From assembly GCA_016840905.1 (NCBI GenBank), contig JAEORM010000193.1, positions 1-22,845 of the forward strand: 22,845 bases of DNA, given 5' to 3'. Source of the DNA: Candidatus Gerdarchaeota archaeon. GTDB lineage: Archaea; Asgardarchaeota; Heimdallarchaeia; JABLTI01. The notes below the pieces were generated by a model. It was not told the DNA's origin. It searched no databases and saw only the letters and a program-made list of their open reading frames with translations. Below, one piece after another: positions 14,333-22,807 of this stretch (its first letter is position 1; every line of letters starts with the position of its first letter). Made by a program: the position numbers and the translations under genes.

Positions 14333-16399
14333 ATGAATTTCGTGATAAAAATGAATTATCCTGAAACAAAAAGGGAGGAAATAGATGAAGTACTCCATGG
14401 TATAACTGTTAAAGATCCTTATAGGTGGCTTGAGAATTTTGAAGACTCTGAGGTTCAAAGATGGTTAGAAAAACAACATGAGTATTTTGAGAAAACAATG
14501 GCCCAAATTCCTAATTATAATAAATCTAAAAATCGAATCAAAGATTTATTATCTATGGGATTTATTGGTGTTCCCGAGAAAAAGGGTGATCTGCTCTTCT
14601 ATCAAAAACAGAAAGAAGAAAATCAACCAATACTATTTGTTCAAAATGAAGTAACAAATGAAATACAAGAATTAGTAAATCCTAATACATTGATAAAAGA
14701 AAATCCTGTAGCATTAGATTGGTTTTATATTTCTCCTAATGCAAAGTATATCGCTTATGGTTTATCAGAGAGTGGTGATGAATGGAGTTATTTATACATT
14801 AAAAACATTAAAACCAATGAAATTCTTGAAGAAAGAATTCCAAGAACCAGATTTTGTAGTTTAGTTTGGTTGGATGATGAAAGTGGTTTTTTCTATACTC
14901 GGTATGTTTTACCAGGAACTGTCCCAAAAGGACAAGAGAACTATATAAAGCACGTACATTATCATAAAATAGGTGCCGATTGGAAAGATGATCCAATAAT
15001 TTTTGGTGAAGGAATGGATCCTACTTTTCATTATAATCTTGATATTTCAGATGATCAAAGATATCTTATTGTCAATATTATGAAATACACCAAGAATGAT
15101 ATTTATCTACTTGATTTATCTGATAATAATAAACTCATTGAAGTAACTGCCAATGAGGATTATTTATTTAATGTAATTATAAAAAATGGTTACTTGTGGA
15201 TTTTAACTAATAAAAATCATCCAAATTGGATTGTTTACAAGACTACAATAAATAACCTTGCTTACGAGCATTGGAAGGAAGTAATCAAAGAAACGGATGA
15301 TATCATAAGTCAAGTACTGTTTACAGATGAAAAAATATTTGCTAGAATTATGAGAAATGCCTCTGATCATATTATTCTTTATGATTACAAAGGAGAAAAG
15401 ATCAAAGAGTTAGAACTACTCCCTTATAGTACTATAACTAAAATGGGTTCTGCAACAAGAATAAAAGAACTAAAAGACAATGAATTCTTTATTGGTGTAA
15501 ACTCCTTTTTAGAACCAATGATAATTTACCGTTATGAAATAAATTATGATAAGCTAACAGTTTTTGATAAAATAGAGTCACCAATAGAATCAAAGGATTA
15601 TATTGTTAAGCAAATTTGGTATGAATCAAAAGATAAAACAAAGGTTTCAATGTTCTTAGCTCATAAGAAAGAATTAAAATTAGATGGCAAAAACCCAACT
15701 TTACTTTGTGGTTATGGAGGATTCAATATTTCAGTTAAACCTCCTTATCTTAAGAATTCTCGATTTTTCTGGTTAGAGAATGGTGGTGTTTTAGCCATAG
15801 CTAATCTAAGAGGTGGTTCTGAATATGGTGAAAATTGGCATCAAGATGGTATGTTGGAAAAGAAACAGAATGTTTTTGATGATTTCATTTATGCCGGTAA
15901 ATGGTTAATTGAAAATAAATATACTTCAAATAAACATCTAAGTGTATTTGGAAGAAGTAATGGCGGTCTATTAACCGGTGCAGCAGTAACACAAGCACCA
16001 GAATTGTTTGGAGCAGTGTATGTTGGCGTACCATTGTTAGATATGATACGATACCATCTTTTCAAGATTGCTCGATACTGGATACCAGAATATGGTTCAT
16101 CTGAAAACCCAGAACAAATTGATTATATCGTGAAATATTCACCTTATCATCAGGTGAAAAAAGGTGTTAATTATCCCCCAACAATCTTAGTAACAGCTGC
16201 TTCAGATTCTCGAGTTGATGCTAATCATGCTATGAAAATGACTGCTCAGATGCAATGGGCAAATAATTCTAAAGAACCTATAATTCTTTTCGTGGAAAGT
16301 AAAGCAGGTCATGGAGTCGGTAAACCACTAGATCAATTAGCGAAGACTGAAACTGATTTCTATACGTTTTTGGGTTGGAAAACAGGGTTGAAGATGTAA
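14333..16399 (+). CDS. Prolyl oligopeptidase (S9A serine peptidase)
   Basis: Cytosolic-type prolyl oligopeptidase that cleaves short peptides after proline. The N-terminal YPETKREE...HGITVKDPYRWLE matches the family start, residues ~70-410 form the beta-propeller that gates the active site, and the C-terminal alpha/beta hydrolase holds the triad: S542 in GRSNGG, D625 in ASDSRVD and H660 in AGHGVGKP. Spacing agrees with known members (about 690-710 residues). No signal peptide is seen. The first ATG (14333) adds MNFVIK ahead of a second ATG (14351, MNYPET), which fits family alignments better and may be the real start; neither has a strong Shine-Dalgarno. The macrodomain gene follows by 42 bases. 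Confidence 0.94.
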   Translation: MNFVIKMNYPETKREEIDEVLHGITVKDPYRWLENFEDSEVQRWLEKQHEYFEKTMAQIPNYNKSKNRIKDLLSMGFIGVPEKKGDLLFYQKQKEENQPILFVQNEVTNEIQELVNPNTLIKENPVALDWFYISPNAKYIAYGLSESGDEWSYLYIKNIKTNEILEERIPRTRFCSLVWLDDESGFFYTRYVLPGTVPKGQENYIKHVHYHKIGADWKDDPIIFGEGMDPTFHYNLDISDDQRYLIVNIMKYTKNDIYLLDLSDNNKLIEVTANEDYLFNVIIKNGYLWILTNKNHPNWIVYKTTINNLAYEHWKEVIKETDDIISQVLFTDEKIFARIMRNASDHIILYDYKGEKIKELELLPYSTITKMGSATRIKELKDNEFFIGVNSFLEPMIIYRYEINYDKLTVFDKIESPIESKDYIVKQIWYESKDKTKVSMFLAHKKELKLDGKNPTLLCGYGGFNISVKPPYLKNSRFFWLENGGVLAIANLRGGSEYGENWHQDGMLEKKQNVFDDFIYAGKWLIENKYTSNKHLSVFGRSNGGLLTGAAVTQAPELFGAVYVGVPLLDMIRYHLFKIARYWIPEYGSSENPEQIDYIVKYSPYHQVKKGVNYPPTILVTAASDSRVDANHAMKMTAQMQWANNSKEPIILFVESKAGHGVGKPLDQLAKTETDFYTFLGWKTGLKM

Positions 16400-16441
16400 T
16401 TCATCTTCACCTTTATCAACTTAAATTTTAGAGGTGAAAGA

Positions 16442-16939
16442 ATGATCATAGAATTACTAAAAGGTGATATCACCGAAATTAATGCAGATGCAATTGTTAA
16501 TGCTGCTAATAATCAACTTTGGATGGGTGCAGGTGTAGCTGGTGCAATTAGAAGAAAAGGCGGTTTAGTAATCGAAGAAGAAGCATTAAAAAAAGGACCA
16601 ATCGAACATGGTGGAGCTGTAGAAACAACTGCTGGTAAATTGAAAGCAAAATATGTTATCCATGCTGCTGCTATGCGAAGTGACGGATATATTGATGAGA
16701 ATTCATTAAAGTCAAGTGTTCTTAAAAGCCTAGAATTAGCTGATAAATTACAATTAAAATCCATTGCTTTTCCTGCTTTAGGAACAGGAGTAGCAGGTTA
16801 CCCTATAAAATTATGTGCTGAACAAATGATAAATACGATTAAAAATTTTCATGCAAAAAATATTGAAAAAGTGCTATTAGTTTTATTCAGTGATAACCAT
16901 TATCAAATTTTTAAAATGGTTTTAGCTAATAAAAAATAA
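16442..16939 (+). CDS. Macrodomain protein (ADP-ribose binding / hydrolysis)
   Basis: A stand-alone 165-residue macrodomain, related in length and motifs to archaeal AF1521-type proteins that bind ADP-ribose and can remove it from acidic residues or process ADP-ribose-1''-phosphate. Signatures: GDITEINADAIVNAAN (8-23), with the conserved Asp and Asn, GAGVAGAI (29-36), and the phosphate-binding loop GTGVAGYP (114-121). The ATG at 16442 has a strong ribosome-binding site GAGGTGA. It probably shares a transcript with the prolyl oligopeptidase gene, though no functional link between them is known. No ADP-ribosyltransferase is seen in the window. Confidence 0.93.
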   Translation: MIIELLKGDITEINADAIVNAANNQLWMGAGVAGAIRRKGGLVIEEEALKKGPIEHGGAVETTAGKLKAKYVIHAAAMRSDGYIDENSLKSSVLKSLELADKLQLKSIAFPALGTGVAGYPIKLCAEQMINTIKNFHAKNIEKVLLVLFSDNHYQIFKMVLANKK

Positions 16940-16942
16940 GGA

Positions 16943-16990
16943 TGAGGATTAAGTATCCTCAGTAATTTAAGTATCATTTTTCTTTTTTGT
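16943..16990 (+). terminator. Hairpin and T-rich terminator after the macrodomain gene
   Basis: TGAGGAT-TAAGT-ATCCTCA (16943-16961) is a perfect 7-bp stem with a 5-base loop starting four bases after the macrodomain stop. It is followed by T-rich DNA (16977-16989) that overlaps the 3' end of the convergent large gene. It may act in both directions. Confidence 0.55.
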
Positions 16991-19655
16991 TAATTGTGTC
17001 ATCTAATTCTTTTTCTTGGTTCTTTTTATCATCTTCGAGTGCTTTTTGAGCGATTTCTTTTATTTCTTCTCGCTTAACTTCTTCTTCTACAATTTCCATT
17101 TCACGTTTTACTAGCACATCTAAGATTTGATCAGAAATTTTACCACATTGATCGATTATACGTTCAGCATCTAAGGTATCAGTATAGAAGATTTCTTCAA
17201 ATCCCTTGATAGTAGGAAGTACAGTTGCTGTCCAAATTGCTTTTGCTTCACTAAATAATGACTGGGAATCTGTTGCAAATTCGGTGAGTGCTTCTCGGGA
17301 AGCAGTATTTAATGTGAATTGGGACATTTTATTCTTTAAAATGTCATTTAATTGTACACGATAATTTTCTAATGAAGCAATAGCATTTTTCAAAATTCCT
17401 CTTTTATTCTCTACTAGATTGTCATCTTTAGCTTTAGGTTCTTCAGGTACTTCTTCCTCAATTTCTTCAGAAGCTCCTTTTTCACCTTTACCCATTTTCT
17501 TTGTTTCGATAAGCTCAGAATGTTGGATATTTTGTTTTTTCTTTATAATGGCATCTATATTATAACGTTCATCTTTAAGTGATCTTTTTTCAGGTGATTT
17601 TGCTTTTGTTTTATCAACTAAATCAATTTCAACACGTTCAAGCTCTTTACGTTTATTAGGATCCTCTGGACGGAATCCTCGTACTATTAGAAACGTGAAA
17701 AGTAAGAAGAATGTAATCACTCCAAAACCACTTAATAAACCAATAACCAAATTACGATAGTCTTTTGGAACAACTATTGTAGGATAGTCTAAAGGATCAA
17801 GAGGATCAGTGAAATGATAATATTCGTAACCATCTGAGAAACCATCATCATCAGTATCCCAATCAGAAGCATTAGTTAAAAGAAATGATTCTTCTAAAGT
17901 GGTTAATAAGTCGTTATCTATATCGTCTGTTATATTATCCTTTGTGAGAGGATCAAGTGCACTATAAATCTCATAACTATCTGAAAGGCTATCATCATCG
18001 CTATCACTTGATAATGGATTTGTATGGTAAATGTTCACTTCGTCTCCATCTGAGATAGAATCAAGATCAGTATCTCTTAGGTAGGGGTTTGTTCCATAGG
18101 TGAATTCCTGTAAATTAGTTAAACCATCTACATCAGAATCATTATTAGCATCTGAGGGATTATTAGGATTGAGTCCATAAAAAACTTCAAAATAATCTGA
18201 CATAAGATCTGAATCACTATCAATGGAATTGGGATCAGTACTATAAGTAATCACTTCTTCAAAATCTGATAAACCATCTGTGTCTGAATCATAACTATAT
18301 GGATTTGTAAAGTAAGTATTTACTTCATCGAAATCGGACAAACCATCTTGATCTGAATCAATTAACTCATAGCCTAAATACACTTCTCTCTTACCTTCAT
18401 AATATTGGGTATATGAGAGGTAAATTGTTCCAGTAGTATCTACTGTAATTGCTGGATCAAAAGCATCAAGTATATTTGAGCTAACTAATTCAGAAGTTTC
18501 CCAACTGGAAGATCCACTGAATCTTTGACGTAAAAAGATACTTGTTTTTCCCGCATAATAATGTTCAAACACAAGAAATACATTACCAACTTTATCTGCA
18601 ATTATATCATAATCACCATCTATAGCTAGATAAGTGCTAATAGTTGTAGGTGCTGACCAGCTACCTCCCGAGGACTTAGCTAATGCTTTTACATAATAAA
18701 GGTTAGTTGAAGCTCCATCATCTTTGAAAATTAAATGAAGGTTTTTGGAAACATTATCATAAGTAAGTTTGGGATTTATTGGATTGTAAGCAACAGCAGT
18801 TATTTTTTCTTCCACTGTCCAAGGATTACCAATTTCCTTATAGCAATAATAAATTTCATAATCGGTTGTTCGATTATCAGTCCATACAAGATGTAACGTT
18901 TTATTTTCATCTATTGTTAAAGCTGGGGGAGAATTTGCTACCGCTGAAGCTCCATTGGTTATTCTTGTAATAGGTAAATCCCATGAGCCTAGACTAGCAT
19001 TAAAGTAAGTGTAGTACAAGTCACCATATGGATTATCTGATGTGTCAATAAACACTAGATGAACAATACCATCTTCATCTGTTACACAAACAGGATCTGT
19101 GCTATTACCACTATTCACTACCAAATTAGTTTTGGTTTGAATAATACTTTCATTAAGAAAAATCACTTCATTAAGATCAAAATTATCTATTGCAAATTCA
19201 TCAAATACAAAATGAACAGTATCATTATCATCAGGAGCAGCAGCATAACTTCTTAGAATAGTACCATCAATTGCCTCCACTTGTAGGATGTTTGAAGACC
19301 AAGAATCTATTTTTGACCCATAACTATAATATAAGGTACTAACTGCGCTTGGAGTAAATGGTTGATATTGATCAATCCATGAAAGATAAATACTTCCAGT
19401 TATTTCATTGTAAACTAAACTGGTTTTGGTTGAATTCCATCCTGTTGATGAGACTCTTTCAAGTGACTCAAAACTAAAAGCTTGTGGAGTGAAATTAACA
19501 GCATCGTTAAAATTATTGGATCTGTTAGTTTGACTTCCTAAAGAATTATTGTGAAAAATTGGAATAAAAGAGATTACAAATAAAATGGAAATAAATACAA
19601 CAATTCTCTTATAATTGCTGGGTGAAAGTTTGATTTTGTTAGTTTTTGGTATCAA
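16974..19655 (-). CDS. Receptor-like membrane protein: propeller, TSP3-like repeats, one membrane helix, coiled-coil tail
   Basis: An 893-residue protein I cannot assign to a named family. A basic start and hydrophobic segment (18-34) form a signal peptide or anchor. Residues ~50-430 contain about seven copies of a pattern such as DENKTLHLVWTD or DTTGTIYLSYTQ, suggesting a sialidase-like beta-propeller. Residues 433-625 carry eight calcium-binding DxDxDGLSDxxE repeats (thrombospondin type 3-like), as a stalk. A membrane helix spans ~636-658, followed by a basic RGFR stop-transfer segment and a ~230-residue Lys/Glu-rich tail with coiled-coil stretches. This orientation puts the propeller outside and the tail in the cytoplasm. 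The start is TTG at 19655; no ATG occurs in frame before the hydrophobic segment. A TATA-like element about 29 bases upstream (19681-19688) fits a leaderless message. Confidence 0.82.
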   Translation of the reverse strand: MIPKTNKIKLSPSNYKRIVVFISILFVISFIPIFHNNSLGSQTNRSNNFNDAVNFTPQAFSFESLERVSSTGWNSTKTSLVYNEITGSIYLSWIDQYQPFTPSAVSTLYYSYGSKIDSWSSNILQVEAIDGTILRSYAAAPDDNDTVHFVFDEFAIDNFDLNEVIFLNESIIQTKTNLVVNSGNSTDPVCVTDEDGIVHLVFIDTSDNPYGDLYYTYFNASLGSWDLPITRITNGASAVANSPPALTIDENKTLHLVWTDNRTTDYEIYYCYKEIGNPWTVEEKITAVAYNPINPKLTYDNVSKNLHLIFKDDGASTNLYYVKALAKSSGGSWSAPTTISTYLAIDGDYDIIADKVGNVFLVFEHYYAGKTSIFLRQRFSGSSSWETSELVSSNILDAFDPAITVDTTGTIYLSYTQYYEGKREVYLGYELIDSDQDGLSDFDEVNTYFTNPYSYDSDTDGLSDFEEVITYSTDPNSIDSDSDLMSDYFEVFYGLNPNNPSDANNDSDVDGLTNLQEFTYGTNPYLRDTDLDSISDGDEVNIYHTNPLSSDSDDDSLSDSYEIYSALDPLTKDNITDDIDNDLLTTLEESFLLTNASDWDTDDDGFSDGYEYYHFTDPLDPLDYPTIVVPKDYRNLVIGLLSGFGVITFFLLFTFLIVRGFRPEDPNKRKELERVEIDLVDKTKAKSPEKRSLKDERYNIDAIIKKKQNIQHSELIETKKMGKGEKGASEEIEEEVPEEPKAKDDNLVENKRGILKNAIASLENYRVQLNDILKNKMSQFTLNTASREALTEFATDSQSLFSEAKAIWTATVLPTIKGFEEIFYTDTLDAERIIDQCGKISDQILDVLVKREMEIVEEEVKREEIKEIAQKALEDDKKNQEKELDDTINKKEK
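17781..18359 (-). repeat. Eight protein-level TSP3-like calcium-binding repeats
   Basis: Encodes residues 433-625 of the large membrane protein. Each unit of about 20-27 residues begins D-S/T-D-x-D and continues GLSDxxEV...TNP or a variant. Units 3, 5, 6 and 7 deviate (DSDSDLMSD, DTDLDSISD, DSDDDSLSD, DDIDNDLLT). DNA copies have diverged, so this is an old protein repeat and not a recent tandem duplication. Confidence 0.8.
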
Positions 19656-19680
19656 TCTAAAAACATCCTATATTATGCTC

Positions 19681-19688
19681 TATAATTT
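19681..19688 (-). promoter_or_regulatory. Candidate TATA box for the large membrane protein gene
   Basis: Minus-strand AAATTATA is about 29 bases before the TTG at 19655, suiting a leaderless transcript and supporting that non-ATG start. Weak on its own because the spacer is AT-rich. Confidence 0.3.
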
Positions 19689-19822
19689 GCTTAAGTAGAA
19701 AAAAAGCTTTTTATAGTGGACATTCGCAAGAACAGATGTTTATGGAAAGGACTATTCATTCCTTTTAGGTAAACTTGAAACAACGAAGTTAGGAAAAACT
19801 TATTAAAACATTTTCAATCGAC

Positions 19823-19840
19823 AAATCAATAGATTGATTT
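19823..19840. promoter_or_regulatory. Palindrome AAATCAAT-AG-ATTGATTT ahead of the uL11 gene
   Basis: A perfect 8-bp inverted repeat with a 2-base centre, overlapping the start of a TATA-like TTTAAAAG (19838-19845) upstream of the uL11 gene. The position is typical for an archaeal operator that blocks or recruits TFB/TBP. Part of it (ATCAATAGAT) recurs at 20505-20514 and its right half (ATTGATTT) at 20542-20549, ahead of the acyl-CoA synthetase gene. Confidence 0.45.
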
Positions 19841-19860
19841 AAAAGATAATTAATTGAGTA

Positions 19861-19873
19861 AGAAGTAAAGGTG
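19861..19873 (+). promoter_or_regulatory. uL11 leader with Shine-Dalgarno and shared 13-mer
   Basis: AGAAGTAAAGGTG contains the ribosome-binding AAGGTG seven bases before the ATG at 19881. It is identical to 6757-6769 in the flavoprotein leader and lies 23 bases from the TATA-like box, so it also sits at the predicted transcription start. Confidence 0.4.
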
Positions 19874-19880
19874 CTTCAAA

Positions 19881-20372
19881 ATGGCTGATCAAGAAATAAA
19901 GTGCCTCATAGAAGGCGGGAAAGCAAGCCCTGCACCACCTTTAGGCCCCGCATTAGGCCCTACGGGTGTTAACATCGGTATGGTTATTCAAAAATTGAAC
20001 CAAGAAACAGCTGGATTTGCAGGGATGAAAGTTCCAGTAACAATCATCATACATCAAGATAGAACATTTGATCTTAAAGTAGGTATTCCAACAACCGCGG
20101 GTTTAGTATTAAAAGAAGCAGGTTTAAAAACTGGTGGTAAAGGCTCAACAGAAGAAGCTCCAGAAGAACCTTTTGTGGGTGATATTACCATGGATCAAAT
20201 CTTAAAGATTGCTGATATGAAACGTGATGGAAGTTTTGCTTCATCCACTAAAACCCTTGTAAAAGAAATTTTAGGAACAATGTTAAGTTGCAAGGTTTCC
20301 TGTGAAGGTAAAAATCCTCGTGATGTTCAAAAAGAAATCGATAATGGTGTCTATGATAGTAGATTACAGTAA
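19881..20372 (+). CDS. rpl11: Ribosomal protein uL11 (L11), archaeal type
   Basis: Large-subunit protein that binds the GTPase-centre rRNA and forms the base of the ribosomal stalk. The N-terminal domain carries the hallmark GGKASPAPPLGPALGP, followed by GVNIG; the C-terminal rRNA-binding domain starts near 70. At 163 residues with a C-terminal extension past the bacterial ~141, it is of archaeal/eukaryotic length. The ATG at 19881 has AAGGTG at good spacing. In many archaea uL11 is next to uL1, uL10 and P1 genes; here it stands alone, with a divergent membrane protein gene upstream and an acyl-CoA synthetase downstream. Confidence 0.97.
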   Translation: MADQEIKCLIEGGKASPAPPLGPALGPTGVNIGMVIQKLNQETAGFAGMKVPVTIIIHQDRTFDLKVGIPTTAGLVLKEAGLKTGGKGSTEEAPEEPFVGDITMDQILKIADMKRDGSFASSTKTLVKEILGTMLSCKVSCEGKNPRDVQKEIDNGVYDSRLQ

Positions 20373-20400
20373 TTAAATGATTTACTGACACCACCCAAAC

Positions 20401-20422
20401 TTTTATTTTTCCATTTATTTTT
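20401..20422 (+). terminator. T-rich terminator after uL11
   Basis: TTTTATTTTT then CC and ATTTATTTTT follow the uL11 stop by about 28 bases. This T-rich tract without a hairpin is a typical archaeal termination signal. Confidence 0.45.
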
Positions 20423-20434
20423 GATGAAACTAGT

Positions 20435-20453
20435 GCATACAAGTTTTGTATGC
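20435..20453. repeat. Hairpin GCATACAA-GTT-TTGTATGC between uL11 and acyl-CoA synthetase
   Basis: A perfect 8-bp inverted repeat with a 3-base loop and a relatively GC-rich end, in the 193-base spacer. It is followed by an A-run, not a T-run, so it is not an obvious plus-strand terminator; it may be an operator or protect the uL11 transcript end. Confidence 0.45.
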
Positions 20454-20565
20454 CGAGTGAAAAAAAATGCGAATAAAATCATCTAGATAAAAAAATCAAA
20501 AAATATCAATAGATGGTTTAGAGGTTTCAATTAAACGTTAAATTGATTTGAAACTATAGTAAGAG

Positions 20566-22701
20566 GTGTTGAAAATTAAGAAATATCCAGGCTTGAAATA
20601 TCTATTCAAGCCACAAAGTATCGCAGTAATCGGTGCTTCAAAAAAACCTGGTAAAATTGGTTATGAAATAATGGATAATATAAGATCCTATGGATTCAAA
20701 GGAGAACTCTATCCCATTAATCTTACCGAAACAGAGATTCTTGGTAAAAAGGTTTACAAAACAATTTCTGAAATCCCCGGCGAAATTGATTTTGCAGTTG
20801 TTTCTGTACCAGCAAAATTCGTTCCAGAAGTAATGGAAGAATGCGGTCAGAAAGGTGTTAAAAGTGCTGCAATAATAACAAGTGGCTTTGGAGAAGTTGG
20901 TGATTTTGAAACTGAAGCTAAATTAGTGGAGATAGCAGAAAAATACAATATGCCATTTATTGGCCCAAATATTTTTGGTATAGTTTATGCTCCAACAAAT
21001 CTGAATGCTTCTTTTGGTCCAGCAGATGTTAAACCAGGAAAACTAGCTTTTATTACTCAAAGTGGAGCACTTGGTATTGCACTTATGGGTTGGACAATTA
21101 CAAATAAAATCGGCTTATCATCAATTATCAGTATTGGCAATAAGGCTCAGATAGGTGAAAGTGAATTACTCGAAAACTTTCTAGAAGATGATCCAAATAC
21201 TAAAGCGATTTTATTATACGTTGAAGGTTTACATGATGGCAAAACATCAATGAACATTTTCAAAAAGGTTGGTTTAAAGAAACCAATTATTGCTCTTAAA
21301 TCTGGTCGTTCAGTCCGTGGTGCTGTAGCTGCAGCAAGCCATACAGGTAGTTTAGCAGGTTCAGATAAAGTTTATTCAGCTGCTTTTAAGCAAAGTGGTG
21401 TTCTAAGAGCAATAGATGCTTCCGAAGCTTTTGACTGGGCTAGATGCATAACAAATAATCCACGACCAAAAGGTCCTCATGCAGTAATTATAACCAATGG
21501 TGGTGGTGTTGGTGTTATGGCAACAGATGCTTGTGAGGACTATAATTTAGACTTGTACAATGATCAAGAAAAACTCAAAGAATTATTCTTCAAACCAGAT
21601 ATTATGCCACCTTTCGGTTCTACAAAGAATCCTGTAGATATAACAGGTCAAGGTGGTGAATTAGCTTACAAGAAGGCTATAGAAGCTGCTTTTGAAGCTG
21701 AAGAAATTGATTCAATAATAGTCCTTTACTGTCAAACTGCTACAACAAATCCTGATCTTCTAGCAGATTATATTATCGAAGTTCATAAGAAATTCCATAA
21801 TAAGAAACCATTTGTTGTTGCTAGTATTGGAGGCGAAGCTGTAGATGAAATGGTTGACAAATTGAATGAAAATGAAATACCAGCATACGATTTACCTGAA
21901 AAAGCTATTTCATCATTGAGTGCTCTATACCGTTGGTCGAATTTTGTTGCTAGAACAGAAAAGATTGGTAAACCTAAACCACTAAAATTACCTTTGGAAC
22001 AAATAAATGCCATAATTGCTCAAGTTAGAAAAGAAGGCAGAGTTCAAATGCTTGAACATGAAGCAAAAGAGATATTCAAATTATGCAAATTAGATGTTCC
22101 ACCATTTGGTTTGGCTAAAACCAAAGAGGAAGCTATTAAACTAGCTGGTACAGTAGGTTTTCCACTTGTTATGAAAATCGTTTCTGAAGATATCATTCAC
22201 AAAAGCGACGCTGGTGGTGTAGTTGTTGGTGTTAAGGATACTAAAGAGGTTGAGGAAGCTTTTGATAAGATAATGAAGAATGCAAAAGCATACAAAGCTG
22301 ATGCCAATATTAGAGGTATCCTAGTATCAAATATGGCACCAAAAGCAACTGAAGTAATCATCGGTGTATTAAAAGATGCTACCTTTGGACCAACTGTAAT
22401 GTTTGGTTTAGGAGGTATCTATGTCGAAATACTCAAAGATGTTGTTTTCAAAGTTGCTCCATTCTCACTAGAAGAAGCTCAGGATATGATTGATAGCATA
22501 AAAACCAAAGATATGCTTTATGGTGCAAGAGGTCAAAAACCAGCTGATATTGAAGGCTTGAAGAATGCTATTTATGTTATTAGTCAATTAGTATCACAAG
22601 TCGATGATATCAAAGAGCTTGATATCAACCCATTATTTGCAATGGAAGACAAAGCTTGCGTTGTAGATGCACGAATTACCCTAACAACTAAAGAAGAGTG
22701 A
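20566..22701 (+). CDS. Acyl/acetyl-CoA synthetase (ADP-forming), fused alpha-beta
   Basis: ADP-forming acyl-CoA synthetase converting acyl-CoA, ADP and phosphate into free acid, CoA and ATP, the usual energy-conserving step of peptide and sugar fermentation in archaea. In 711 residues it joins the alpha part (CoA-binding Rossmann domain with SIAVIGASKKPGKIG, then ligase domains with the phospho-histidine H259 in SHTGSLAG) and, from ~480, the ATP-grasp beta part with IIHKSDAGG (H545, matching the second phospho-carrier histidine). The substrate (acetyl, aryl or branched acyl) cannot be told. The start must be GTG 20566 or TTG 20569, because a stop (20560-20562) lies just upstream; GAGGTG overlaps the start codon, so the usual Shine-Dalgarno spacing is not met. 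Confidence 0.94.
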   Translation: MLKIKKYPGLKYLFKPQSIAVIGASKKPGKIGYEIMDNIRSYGFKGELYPINLTETEILGKKVYKTISEIPGEIDFAVVSVPAKFVPEVMEECGQKGVKSAAIITSGFGEVGDFETEAKLVEIAEKYNMPFIGPNIFGIVYAPTNLNASFGPADVKPGKLAFITQSGALGIALMGWTITNKIGLSSIISIGNKAQIGESELLENFLEDDPNTKAILLYVEGLHDGKTSMNIFKKVGLKKPIIALKSGRSVRGAVAAASHTGSLAGSDKVYSAAFKQSGVLRAIDASEAFDWARCITNNPRPKGPHAVIITNGGGVGVMATDACEDYNLDLYNDQEKLKELFFKPDIMPPFGSTKNPVDITGQGGELAYKKAIEAAFEAEEIDSIIVLYCQTATTNPDLLADYIIEVHKKFHNKKPFVVASIGGEAVDEMVDKLNENEIPAYDLPEKAISSLSALYRWSNFVARTEKIGKPKPLKLPLEQINAIIAQVRKEGRVQMLEHEAKEIFKLCKLDVPPFGLAKTKEEAIKLAGTVGFPLVMKIVSEDIIHKSDAGGVVVGVKDTKEVEEAFDKIMKNAKAYKADANIRGILVSNMAPKATEVIIGVLKDATFGPTVMFGLGGIYVEILKDVVFKVAPFSLEEAQDMIDSIKTKDMLYGARGQKPADIEGLKNAIYVISQLVSQVDDIKELDINPLFAMEDKACVVDARITLTTKEE

Positions 22702-22738
22702 ATTGTTTAATTACATTCACTTTTTTCATATTTTTTTT
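22697..22738 (+). terminator. Hairpin plus T-tracts after the acyl-CoA synthetase gene
   Basis: AGTGAAT (22697-22703, containing the TGA stop) pairs with ATTCACT (22715-22721) across an 11-base loop. It runs straight into TTTTTT and then a second eight-T run (22731-22738), giving a bacterial-like intrinsic terminator shape. Confidence 0.6.
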
Positions 22739-22807
22739 AATGAAATTTTACCTTAAATCATTTTGAGTGTATCTTCAGCGTCCTAGATAAATTAAAAAGT
22801 AGAAAGA

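Noticed and set aside
17781..18359. Tandem DNA repeat or CRISPR-like array
   Set aside because: The periodicity is at protein level (calcium-binding repeats); DNA copies differ and there are no identical repeats with unique spacers.
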